NCBI GenBank assembly: GCA_009781325.1
Contig: WQYJ01000049.1
Coordinates: forward strand, 1 to 11,402
Reading direction: 5' to 3'
Origin: Propionibacteriaceae bacterium
GTDB taxonomy: Bacteria; Actinomycetota; Actinomycetes; Propionibacteriales; Propionibacteriaceae
Length of the DNA: 11,402 bases
The position numbers and the translations under genes were made by a program. Within the stretch, counting starts at the first letter, position 1; every line of letters begins with the position of its first letter. Positions 1 through 6,509 of this stretch are shown here, piece by piece. The notes beneath the pieces were generated by a model. It saw nothing but the letters and a program-made list of their open reading frames with translations, was not told the DNA's origin and made no database searches.

Positions 1-2524
1 CCAACCGAGCTCGCTCGGCCTGGTCACGAATGGCTGCAGTTCGTCGTTCAGCTTCGGATCTCGCTGCCGTTTCGGACTCGGCCATCCTTCTCAGGGATTC
101 CGCCTGCCCCTCCAAGGAACGTACTCTCTCCTCCATAGTACGCAAGGCCAAGCGGGCTTCCATCTCGGTTTGGCGTGCCGTACGCGCCGACTGTGCGAGT
201 TCTTCCTTCAGTTTCGGGTCGGGGGCGACACCATCAGAGGTCGTTTTCGCTGCCGCCACCTGGTCATTCAGTGTAGTCAACAGGCTATGATCGGCTGCTA
301 AGTCCTGTTCTGCTCCTGTGAGTTGTGCTGCAAGTCGATCTGCGTGGGCTTTGGCAACCATCACGGCTTGCTCTGCTGCGGCCCGCTGACGATCCTCTTC
401 CCCCTGGGCAAGATCCCTGTGCTGAAGCTGCGAGGTTTTTTCTTCAACCACGGAAGCTGCTGTCTGAAGATCAGCCTGTGCCTTCTGGGTAGTCGCTTGC
501 GCAGCGGTGATCTTTTCAGTCACCAGCGCCAGTTCGGCTTGGGCTGCTGCGAGGTTCGAGGCAATCTGAATAGCAGAGTCAGCCGAATCCGAGCCTCCAG
601 TCATCAACCAGGAGTTCACGCAATCACCATCGCGGGTGACCACGGTAACGTCCGGGCGCTGATCGAGGACTGCTCGTACGTCATCCAGCGAGTCCACAAC
701 ATAGGTATCGGCCATCAGGTGAGCCAAGGCCGCCAGAACTGCTGTGTCTCCAGTGATGACAGACATTAACGGCTTAGTTCCGCGCAGGGTCGCGGGCGCC
801 GGTATACCTTGGGAACCAAGGATCAACAGACCAGCTCGACCATGATCACTACGTTTGAGGGCTTGGACTGCATTAATCGAGGTGGAGTAATCGCGTACGG
901 CGATAGCTTGGGTTCCGCTGCCGAGTCCAGCCGCAACAGCCCGCTCGTAGCCGGACTCCACAGCAATCATGGATGCTACGGAGCCGAGGATTCCTGCCAG
1001 GTCATCCTGTGCGGAAATCCAGGAACTCCCATCAGTGTGTTGAGCCATTTTGAGGGCATCGCAGCGGGCAGTTAGGCCTGCCTGAAGCTGCGCCAATTCC
1101 TGGGTGTGGGTGCGAGCCAATTCGAGCGCTTCCGCAGCGGCTTTGACATCGGCTTGGGCTTGTTCGAGTTCAGTCACCAACGACGCCCGATTCTCGGCTT
1201 GGTTGGATGGTTGGCTGAATTCGTCGAGGGCTTTGGTCGCCTGATCCGCTTGTTCTTGGGCAAGTGCCAGGGCAGTCTTCAGTTCTTCCAAACGCGTACT
1301 TGCTAACTCCAGGCGTGCCTTCACCGATGCTGCTTGGCCGGCTAGGCGTGCATTGGTTTCCCGGGTAGCGGAGCTTGCCAGAGTCTGAACCGCGAAATCC
1401 TTCTCCGCCTGAGCGGATTGAGCCTCCATGTCTACCCGGCGTGCTGTGGCTTCTTCTAAGGCGCCTTGGAGGCTGGTGATCTGGGAGACTAACTGGGATT
1501 CACCCTCCAAGATCCGCTCAGCCTGGGCGATCAGTGTCTCTGGATCTCGGTCGGGGTTCGGGGTCATGACAGGCATGGACTCGGCGTTGCGTACTCGTTC
1601 TTCTGCGAGAGTCAGGATGGAATTCACTCTCTCGGTGATCCCCGACAGCAGGAACCAAGTCTCCTGGATGCGGCGGTAGGCTAAATCCTGGTCGGACATG
1701 GCTTTGCGCCAGTCGTCCTCAAGCTGACGGTGTTTGCCGAGTTCGGCTTCCACCTGCTCACGCTTGTTGAGTACCTTCTGTTCATCTGCCAGTTCAGTGA
1801 CCAGTATCTCGTGTGCTTGGGCGATATCGTCAGCCAGCAGTCGGGCTTTGGCATCGCGAAGATCGGCTTGGACGACACTGGCGCGCTTGGCGACCTCCGC
1901 TTGACGGCCCAGCGGCTTGAGTTGACGCCGGATCTCAGCGATGAGATCTGTCAGACGATTCAGATTGGCCTCGGTTGCTTCAAGCTTGCGCAGGGCACGC
2001 TCTTTGCGCTCTCGGTGTTTGAGTACCCCCGCAGCTTCTTCCACGATCCGACGGCGAGTCTCGGGGGTGGCATGGAGGATTTCTTCCAAGTCACCTTGTC
2101 CAATGACGGTGTGCATCTCGCGTCCGATACCGGAGTCAGCCAGCAACTCCCGTACATCCAATAACCGACAGCTTGTCCCGTTGATGGCATACTCCGAGTT
2201 ACCGTTGCGGAACTTCGTACGAGAGATCGTCACCTCGGTGTAGTCGATGGGCAAGGCCCCATCACTATTGTCGATGGTCAGTTGGATTTCTGCACGCCCG
2301 AGCGGTTTCCTGGTGGAGGTCCCGGCAAAGATGACATCTTCCATCGAACCGCCGCGCAAGGTCTTTGCTCCCTGCTCCCCCATGACCCAGGCGAGCGCAT
2401 CAACGATATTGGATTTTCCTGATCCATTAGGGCCGACAACACAGGTGATTCCCGGTTCAAGATCGAGGGTCGTCGCTGAGGCAAAAGACTTGAAACCGCG
2501 CAGGGTGAGTCTCTTAAGATACAT
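1..2524 (-). CDS. smc: Chromosome segregation ATPase SMC, N-terminal 841 codons (cut by left edge)
   Basis: SMC forms the dimeric ATPase ring that, with ScpA and ScpB, compacts and segregates the nucleoid. The frame was read from ATG at 2524 and checked at several points down to base 2; I saw no stop or frameshift. The N-terminal head has the opening MYLKRLTLRGFKSF, Walker A GPNGSGKS at residues 31-38, the arginine-finger region TLRGG near residue 57 and the Q-loop VIGQG at 140-144. A Glu/Ala/Arg-rich coiled coil runs to about residue 500. The hinge follows (about 505-650, with GSVASMIAVESGYE and a TGGSDSADS stretch), then the returning coiled coil. The C-terminal head with signature motif and Walker B lies beyond the edge, so the visible part is roughly 70% of a usual 1150-1200 residue protein. 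A GAGG Shine-Dalgarno 6 nt before ATG supports this start. The start overlaps the end of the GtrA-type gene by 11 bp, so translation is probably coupled. Confidence 0.97.
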   Translation of the reverse strand, partial: MYLKRLTLRGFKSFASATTLDLEPGITCVVGPNGSGKSNIVDALAWVMGEQGAKTLRGGSMEDVIFAGTSTRKPLGRAEIQLTIDNSDGALPIDYTEVTISRTKFRNGNSEYAINGTSCRLLDVRELLADSGIGREMHTVIGQGDLEEILHATPETRRRIVEEAAGVLKHRERKERALRKLEATEANLNRLTDLIAEIRRQLKPLGRQAEVAKRASVVQADLRDAKARLLADDIAQAHEILVTELADEQKVLNKREQVEAELGKHRQLEDDWRKAMSDQDLAYRRIQETWFLLSGITERVNSILTLAEERVRNAESMPVMTPNPDRDPETLIAQAERILEGESQLVSQITSLQGALEEATARRVDMEAQSAQAEKDFAVQTLASSATRETNARLAGQAASVKARLELASTRLEELKTALALAQEQADQATKALDEFSQPSNQAENRASLVTELEQAQADVKAAAEALELARTHTQELAQLQAGLTARCDALKMAQHTDGSSWISAQDDLAGILGSVASMIAVESGYERAVAAGLGSGTQAIAVRDYSTSINAVQALKRSDHGRAGLLILGSQGIPAPATLRGTKPLMSVITGDTAVLAALAHLMADTYVVDSLDDVRAVLDQRPDVTVVTRDGDCVNSWLMTGGSDSADSAIQIASNLAAAQAELALVTEKITAAQATTQKAQADLQTAASVVEEKTSQLQHRDLAQGEEDRQRAAAEQAVMVAKAHADRLAAQLTGAEQDLAADHSLLTTLNDQVAAAKTTSDGVAPDPKLKEELAQSARTARQTEMEARLALRTMEERVRSLEGQAESLRRMAESETAARSEAERRTAAIRDQAERARL

Positions 2525-3092
2525 CGTCTGCCTCACTGACCATCTCGGTGGGTTCTTTCCTGATTGCCTTGAAAGTCCAGAACTTGTTCAGCAGGAATGA
2601 GACCGGGAGAGTAACAAAGATCATTATCAGGTGTGCCCAGTACCACTTGGTTCGAAATCCTGTTGTGTTGTCGAACACTGAGCTCGGCAGACCGATCGGT
2701 GAGTTGGGATGCATCAGAAGCTGTTCGATTATCATGCCCAGCCCTTGGGCCACCAAACCCACAACGAAGAAGGGAAGAAACTCAACTAACCATCCTGCAT
2801 GGAGTTTGGATTTGAAAGACCACATCCGATTGAGCTGATAGTTCGACAGATTGGCCACAACAAAGGCAACCACCGAAAAGACGAGGAACCAGCGGATGTT
2901 ATACACAGTGCCTGGGATCGGAAGCCACACATTCTCAGGTTCAGCATTCGCCCAGATCAGCGGTGCTCCCTTTCTGGCGCCGTAGGCGACCAGGAGATTC
3001 ACCAGCACTCCGGAAGCGCCGACAATGGAGAAACGTACGAGTTGGCCAAAACTCCTCCAATGCCTCACGATGAAGTCTCGAATCACCTTCAC
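2514..3092 (-). CDS. GtrA-family four-helix membrane protein
   Basis: The product is 192 residues and looks like an integral membrane protein of the GtrA family. Members are associated with moving or modifying polyprenyl-linked sugars for cell-wall polysaccharides, O-antigen or teichoic-acid glycosylation. Four hydrophobic segments are visible at about 20-40, 66-83, 103-123 and 152-168. The family hallmark after helix 2 is present (NYQLNRMWSFK, 84-94), with its echo after helix 4 (NKFWTF, 169-174). It is longer than many GtrA proteins because of loops at about 41-62 and 127-149. GTG at 3092 overlaps the rnc stop as GTGA. A second in-frame GTG at 3086 has AGGAG 5 nt upstream and may be the real start. 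The 3' end overlaps smc by 11 bp. Family assignment is firm; the substrate is unknown. In many actinobacteria a DNA glycosylase gene (mutM/fpg) sits at this position. Confidence 0.85.
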   Translation of the reverse strand: MKVIRDFIVRHWRSFGQLVRFSIVGASGVLVNLLVAYGARKGAPLIWANAEPENVWLPIPGTVYNIRWFLVFSVVAFVVANLSNYQLNRMWSFKSKLHAGWLVEFLPFFVVGLVAQGLGMIIEQLLMHPNSPIGLPSSVFDNTTGFRTKWYWAHLIMIFVTLPVSFLLNKFWTFKAIRKEPTEMVSEADDVS

Positions 3093-3778
3093 TCCTGTCC
3101 GGATGCCGTGAGGGCTTCGTAGGCAATTTCGGCTGCATGCTGCTCTGCACCTCGCCTGGACGTTGCTGTCCCAGTCCCTAAGACTTGATCGTGAATGTGA
3201 ACCTCTGCGGTGAAGACACGTTCGTGATCAGGGCCGGTAGCATCACCGGTGTAGACAGGAATCCCCAGGTTCATGGCGGCGGTTAACTCCTGGAGGCTTG
3301 ATTTCCAGTCCAGGGATGCTCCTCTGGATGCCGCATCTTCGATGACTGGACCAAGAACACTGGACATGAAGACTGCGGTGGCCGGGAAACCGCCGGAAAG
3401 GTGAATGGCTCCAACCACTGCTTCGAAAGCATCAGCAAGGATGGAATCCTTGGTATCACCGTGGGTGGCGATTTCACCCTTTCCCAGTTTCAGATTGGTG
3501 CCAAGGTCTAATTCACGTGCACACTGAGCCAGAGTTTGGCCCGAGACAACAGCAGCACGAAGGCGGGCAAGCTGGCCCTCCATGCGGTCTGCATAGGTAT
3601 GAAAAATGAACTCGGTGACCACAGCTCCCAGGACTGCATCACCGAGAAACTCTAGGCGTTCATTGGTGGCTCCGCGCCCATTCTCATAAGCCCACGAGCG
3701 GTGAGTGAACGCAAGATCCATGAGCTGAGAATCGACGTTAATTCCCAACTCATCAAGACGATCGGAAAGGCGGCTCAC
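3089..3778 (-). CDS. rnc: Ribonuclease III
   Basis: RNase III cuts double-stranded RNA, notably the 16S and 23S rRNA precursors, as a Mg2+-dependent homodimer. The 229-residue product has the signature NERLEFLGDAVLG at 39-51. The acidic catalytic residues align with E40, E43, D47, D116 and E119. A double-stranded RNA-binding domain follows at about 157-225, with SSLQEL, a VFTAEV strand and a final SRRGAEQHAAE helix. Length is typical. GTG at 3778 lies 6 nt after the rpmF stop. No strong Shine-Dalgarno is visible, so translation is probably coupled to rpmF, and the N-terminus (LDELGINVD...LAFTHRS) aligns with family members from this start. The 3' end overlaps the next gene as GTGA. Order rpmF-rnc is standard in actinobacteria. 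Confidence 0.97.
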   Translation of the reverse strand: MSRLSDRLDELGINVDSQLMDLAFTHRSWAYENGRGATNERLEFLGDAVLGAVVTEFIFHTYADRMEGQLARLRAAVVSGQTLAQCARELDLGTNLKLGKGEIATHGDTKDSILADAFEAVVGAIHLSGGFPATAVFMSSVLGPVIEDAASRGASLDWKSSLQELTAAMNLGIPVYTGDATGPDHERVFTAEVHIHDQVLGTGTATSRRGAEQHAAEIAYEALTASGQE

Positions 3779-3784
3779 ATTGGG

Positions 3785-3976
3785 TTACGCCTGAAGTACC
3801 TGGCGCCTCGAACCGCGGGGACCGTACTGCCCACATGAGGGGCACGCTGTGTGGGGCAGATGCTTGGCACCACAAGCAGCATTAGCGCAGGTGACTAATG
3901 TAGCCATCTTTGCCTTCCACTGCGAACGGCGGGCACGAGTATTCGCGCGCGACATTCTCCTCTTCGGGACAGCCAT
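3785..3976 (-). CDS. rpmF: 50S ribosomal protein L32, zinc-ribbon form
   Basis: L32 is a small protein of the large ribosomal subunit. The 63-residue product begins MAVPKRRMSRANTRARRSQW, the usual basic L32 N-terminus. It keeps four cysteines (C30, C35, C45, C48) forming a zinc ribbon, so this is the C+ paralogue. ATG at 3976 has GGAG about 8 nt upstream. It starts 60 bp after the DUF177 stop, the widest gap in this operon, and a candidate promoter lies across that gap. The yceD/DUF177-rpmF pairing is widely conserved. Confidence 0.97.
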   Translation of the reverse strand: MAVPKRRMSRANTRARRSQWKAKMATLVTCANAACGAKHLPHTACPSCGQYGPRGSRRQVLQA

Positions 3977-4028
3977 TGGTCGACTCCTTCAACTTTTTCC
4001 GCCGGAATTCTCCGCGGACAACTAGAGT

Positions 4029-4058
4029 ATCTTACCCTATTGCCCCAGTGACATCCAA
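4029..4058 (-). promoter_or_regulatory. Candidate promoter for rpmF-rnc-gtrA-smc
   Basis: On the minus strand a -10-like TAAGAT (4029-4034) is preceded, with an 18-nt spacer, by TTGGAT (4053-4058) inside the 3' end of the DUF177 gene. The same -10 hexamer and spacing occur before rpmB. The -35 is weak (TTG only). Transcription would begin near 4022 and leave a leader of about 45 nt. Inferred by eye only. Confidence 0.35.
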
Positions 4059-4546
4059 GGCGAGTCTGCCGGTTCATCATGGTGATGATCGGGATCGGAA
4101 TTCAGGTCAGCCCCGCAATGGGTGCACAGCCCCTGACAGTCGGCGGAACACACGGGGTTGAGCGGTTGGTCGAGGATCACAGCCTCACGGATACAGTCGG
4201 TGAGATCGATCATCTCTTCAGTGATGATTCCGACTTCTTCTTCCTCGTAATCCTTCTCATGTTCGGGATAAACAAACATCTCCAAGATGTCCACCTCAAC
4301 CTCATCAGAAAAAGACTTGAGGCATCGTGCGCATTGGTAGTCGAGTTCGCCGGATGCGCTGGCGGTGACCAGCACTCCATCACCGACACTTTGCAGGTTT
4401 CCTTCGACCGCGATCGGGCGCCCCTGCGGCAGACTGATGAGTCCCACGTCAACCGGCTCATCAAAGCCAGCTTCGAAAAAGAAGTCTTTGAGCGAGCCTG
4501 GTGTTCTCTTCAAATCAACAAGACTGAGTTCAAATTCTGTGCTCAT
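4037..4546 (-). CDS. YceD/DUF177 family protein with cysteine clusters
   Basis: This 169-residue protein belongs to the YceD/DUF177 family, nearly always encoded next to rpmF. Plant and E. coli members have been linked to 23S rRNA accumulation, so a role in large-subunit assembly is likely but indirect here. The conserved features are visible: CARC at 72-75 after a beta-rich N-terminal part, an acidic stretch at 98-107, DQPLNPVC at 126-133 and a C-terminal CSADCQGLCTHCG cluster (C133, C137, C141, C144). A HHH tract at 154-156 and the terminal DSPWMSL correspond to the usual end of actinobacterial members. ATG at 4546 lies 3 nt after the preceding stop, so it is co-translated with the SepIVA-like gene. 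Confidence 0.9.
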   Translation of the reverse strand: MSTEFELSLVDLKRTPGSLKDFFFEAGFDEPVDVGLISLPQGRPIAVEGNLQSVGDGVLVTASASGELDYQCARCLKSFSDEVEVDILEMFVYPEHEKDYEEEEVGIITEEMIDLTDCIREAVILDQPLNPVCSADCQGLCTHCGADLNSDPDHHHDEPADSPWMSLGQ

Positions 4547-4549
4547 GGC

Positions 4550-5011
4550 TTAGAGATTCCACCTCGGCATGATTGTCGTATGGGACTCTTCGTCGTTTTC
4601 TTCCTTGACTCTGCTCATCAGCCTCTCCCGCATGACTCCCACGCGGGACAGGGTCACTTGCAGTTCAGCTTCGAAGGCAGCCAAACGAGTCTCCACATAC
4701 CGGTCAGCTTCAGCGAGCAGTTCTTCTTGCTCAGCCTTGGCTTTGGCTTCGATACGTGCCGCTCGAGTTCTCGCCTCTTGTACGATCTCGGTTTGGTCGA
4801 CGATATCCCAGCCGCGCCGAGACGATGTCGCGGATTCCACCTTGGCACGAGATTCGAGGTCTTCCTCCAGCCCGTTAATGATGGAATCAATCACAGCCAA
4901 GGTGTCAGCACGGTTCAACATGCATGACGCAGACATCGGCACGGCCCGAGCCTCAACAATCGACCTCTTGAGGTCTCTCAAACGACGTTCGGTCGCAGTA
5001 GTCTCAGCCAT
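4550..5011 (-). CDS. SepIVA-like (DivIVA-related) coiled-coil protein, short form
   Basis: The 153-residue protein resembles actinobacterial SepIVA (Rv2927c in M. tuberculosis), an essential septation and cell-elongation factor related to DivIVA. The N-terminal block carries the diagnostic pattern LKRSIVEARAVPMSASCMLNR (part of residues 14-34), then ADTLAVIDSIINGLEEDL. A long Ala/Glu/Arg coiled coil follows at about 72-135 (EARTRAARIEAKAKAEQEEL). It is clearly shorter than the mycobacterial protein (about 245 residues), mostly through a reduced coiled coil. An older annotation might read 'ATP synthase F0 subunit B-like' because of the coiled coil; I see no membrane segment to support that. 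Its ATG shares one base with the coaD stop (TAATG) and has AAGGAG upstream inside coaD. It also sits next to the DUF177 gene in mycobacteria. Confidence 0.8.
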   Translation of the reverse strand: MAETTATERRLRDLKRSIVEARAVPMSASCMLNRADTLAVIDSIINGLEEDLESRAKVESATSSRRGWDIVDQTEIVQEARTRAARIEAKAKAEQEELLAEADRYVETRLAAFEAELQVTLSRVGVMRERLMSRVKEENDEESHTTIMPRWNL

Positions 5012-5478
5012 TACAACTCCTTTTGCATTAGCGCACTGACATTAGACGGTACGTAAGGTGACACGTCTCCGCCAGCACGGGCAATGGATCTTACCAAGGT
5101 GGACGAAATGAAGCTCACAGATGTGCTGGCAGGCAGAACTACGGTTTCAACTTCCCCCAATGATGTGTTCATCATTGCCATAGACCACTCTGCCTCGAAA
5201 TCTGCCCCGCCCCGCGCTCCGCGGACTACGACGTTGGCCTGGTGTTCGCGACAGAAATCCACCAGGAGCCCCTCCATCGCAGCTACGGAAACATTATCAA
5301 AACCAGCGACCGCTGTGCGTACCATCTCAACTCGTAAATCTAAATCAAACATGGTCTGTTTTCCAAGATTAACCCCGACAGCAACGATCACTTCATCGAA
5401 GAGCTGCGAGGCTCGCGCCACGATGTCGTGGTGGCCGAGCGTGAATGGGTCATAGGATCCCGACACGACTGCCTTCAC
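5011..5478 (-). CDS. coaD: Phosphopantetheine adenylyltransferase
   Basis: CoaD joins 4'-phosphopantetheine and ATP to give dephospho-CoA and pyrophosphate, the penultimate step of coenzyme A synthesis. The 155-residue product has the nucleotidyltransferase fold: GSYDPFTLGHHDI at 7-19 contains the (H/T)xGH motif as TLGH (13-16). VVRGARGGADFEAEWSMAMMN (part of 84-104) corresponds to the substrate and ATP-binding VRG-R segment. SFISSTLVR at 122-130 is the C-terminal ISSTxVR motif. Length is typical. The start is GTG at 5478, overlapping the rsmD stop as GTGA, with AAGGGAAG just upstream. rsmD-coaD is a widespread gene pair. Confidence 0.97.
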   Translation of the reverse strand: MKAVVSGSYDPFTLGHHDIVARASQLFDEVIVAVGVNLGKQTMFDLDLRVEMVRTAVAGFDNVSVAAMEGLLVDFCREHQANVVVRGARGGADFEAEWSMAMMNTSLGEVETVVLPASTSVSFISSTLVRSIARAGGDVSPYVPSNVSALMQKEL

Positions 5479-6053
5479 TGACTTCCCTTCTCTGCATGGA
5501 AAATGACGGTGTCTCCGTAACGCCTGGTTGAGACCTTTAGGAAACTCTCAGGAAACTCTACCGCAGAACTGTGTCCCGATCTCTCAACAAGCACACATCC
5601 AGGCTCACAAAGCCAGCCGCGGGTGTTGATTTGCCCGAGAATTGCCTCAACAAGGTCATTTGGCATCTCATAGGGAGGATCCATCCAAATGATGTTAAAG
5701 CTTGTGGGCTCACGAACAAGGAACTTCGCCACATCCATCCCTAGGACTTCGCCGTGGACGGAGAGGGTTTCCAGATTCTGTTTAATGAGACGAGCAGTGT
5801 GTTTGTCGACCCAGGTCACCTCGGCTCCCCGGCTGAGAGCTTCAAGCCCCACGGCACCAGAACCCGCGTACAAATCAAGGAAACGGCACTGGGATAACTG
5901 CTCACTGGCAACGCGGTTAACCACACCCAGGTAAGATGCAAGGTAGGAAAAAACTGACTCCCTGACCCGATCAGTGGTGGGACGAGTCGCGGGCCCAGCG
6001 GGTGTAGCAATTCGCCGGGAGGCCAATGAACCTGCGATAATCCTAGTCACCAT
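5475..6053 (-). CDS. rsmD: 16S rRNA (guanine(966)-N(2))-methyltransferase RsmD
   Basis: RsmD makes m2G966 in 16S rRNA using S-adenosylmethionine. The 192-residue product shows the N-terminal RIIAGSLASRRI, the RPTTDRVRESVF segment at 24-35, the SAM-binding motif I FLDLYAGSGAVGLEALSRGA (58-77), and the catalytic DPPY at 125-128. Length is normal. ATG at 6053 is directly followed by an in-frame GTG at 6050. No Shine-Dalgarno is visible upstream, and a -10-like TAATCT lies only 3 nt before the ATG, which suggests a leaderless message. It is divergent from the PPOX gene with 26 nt between the start codons, and heads the run into coaD. Confidence 0.96.
   Translation of the reverse strand: MVTRIIAGSLASRRIATPAGPATRPTTDRVRESVFSYLASYLGVVNRVASEQLSQCRFLDLYAGSGAVGLEALSRGAEVTWVDKHTARLIKQNLETLSVHGEVLGMDVAKFLVREPTSFNIIWMDPPYEMPNDLVEAILGQINTRGWLCEPGCVLVERSGHSSAVEFPESFLKVSTRRYGDTVIFHAEKGSQ
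6036..6041 (+). promoter_or_regulatory. Candidate extended -10 for the PPOX gene
   Basis: TGC directly followed by GATAAT (TGC at 6033-6035) forms an extended -10 element on the plus strand inside the first codons of rsmD. No good -35 is seen (TTCGCC at 6011-6016). A start near 6048 would leave a leader of about 30 nt. Pattern reading only. Confidence 0.3.
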
Positions 6054-6056
6054 TCA

Positions 6057-6062
6057 AGATTA
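6057..6062 (-). promoter_or_regulatory. Candidate -10 for leaderless rsmD
   Basis: The minus strand reads TAATCT three bases before the rsmD ATG. With normal -10 to +1 spacing, transcription would begin at or next to the ATG/GTG pair at 6053/6050. There is no purine-rich ribosome site, as expected for a leaderless actinobacterial transcript. The -35 region is not convincing. Confidence 0.3.
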
Positions 6063-6079
6063 CGTGAAAGAATCGAATC

Positions 6080-6508
6080 ATGACAGAAAATGAGTCCCCA
6101 GTCGCATTTCTCGACATGGACAGAGCTTGGGATCTGCTCGCCGCGGATCGTCTTGGCCGCCTCGGTGTCCAAGACGAAGTTGGCGTGGATATTTACCCAG
6201 TCAACTATGCGGTTGACGGCGAATCCATCGTCTTCAGGACTGCTGATGGATCCAAACTGTCGAATCTGAAGGCTCACAGCCTGGTCACCTTCGAAATCGA
6301 TCACTGGGGTGAGACGGCAGGTTATTCTGTGGTCGCCCGCGGACACGCTGCTCCTATCACCGATCCTGATGAGATTGCTCAGGTTGAGGCTCTGAGATTA
6401 AAGCCGTGGGTTCCCACGGTGAAGACTACTTTCGTTCGAATCTTCGTCCATTCGATTACAGCCCGTAAGTTCTTCTTTGGTCAAGATCCCATCGAGAAGT
6501 ATCGCTGA
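6080..6508 (+). CDS. Pyridoxamine 5'-phosphate oxidase (PPOX) family protein
   Basis: This is the only plus-strand gene. The 142-residue product fits the small split-barrel PPOX-like family, which binds FMN, or F420 in some actinobacterial subgroups. Visible family features are GRLGV at 26-30, YPVNYAVDGESIVFRTADGSKL across 39-60 (the 'PVNY...FRT..GSKL' flavin-site pattern), FEIDHW at 71-76 and GYSVVARGHA at 81-90. A true vitamin B6 oxidase is unlikely: it is too short and lacks the C-terminal substrate region of PdxH. Cofactor and substrate cannot be read from the sequence. A weak GAAAG lies about 8 nt before the ATG. It is divergent from rsmD and ends one base before the recG stop, so it interrupts the common recG-rsmD order. 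Confidence 0.85.
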   Translation: MTENESPVAFLDMDRAWDLLAADRLGRLGVQDEVGVDIYPVNYAVDGESIVFRTADGSKLSNLKAHSLVTFEIDHWGETAGYSVVARGHAAPITDPDEIAQVEALRLKPWVPTVKTTFVRIFVHSITARKFFFGQDPIEKYR

Positions 6509-6509
6509 A

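Noticed and set aside
1..2200. Several plus-strand frames and short minus-strand frames across the left 2.2 kb
   Set aside because: All are out-of-frame shadows of the coiled-coil and hinge coding sequence of smc, whose frame is continuous.
3998..4018. TCCGC...GCGGA repeat around GAATTC in the rpmF leader
   Set aside because: The arms are only 5 bp and asymmetrically spaced, so it is not distinguishable from chance.
4079..4927. Long plus-strand open frame of 282 codons
   Set aside because: It lies antisense to the DUF177 and SepIVA-like genes, which have clear family motifs. Its translation shows no recognisable domain and it has no convincing ribosome site.
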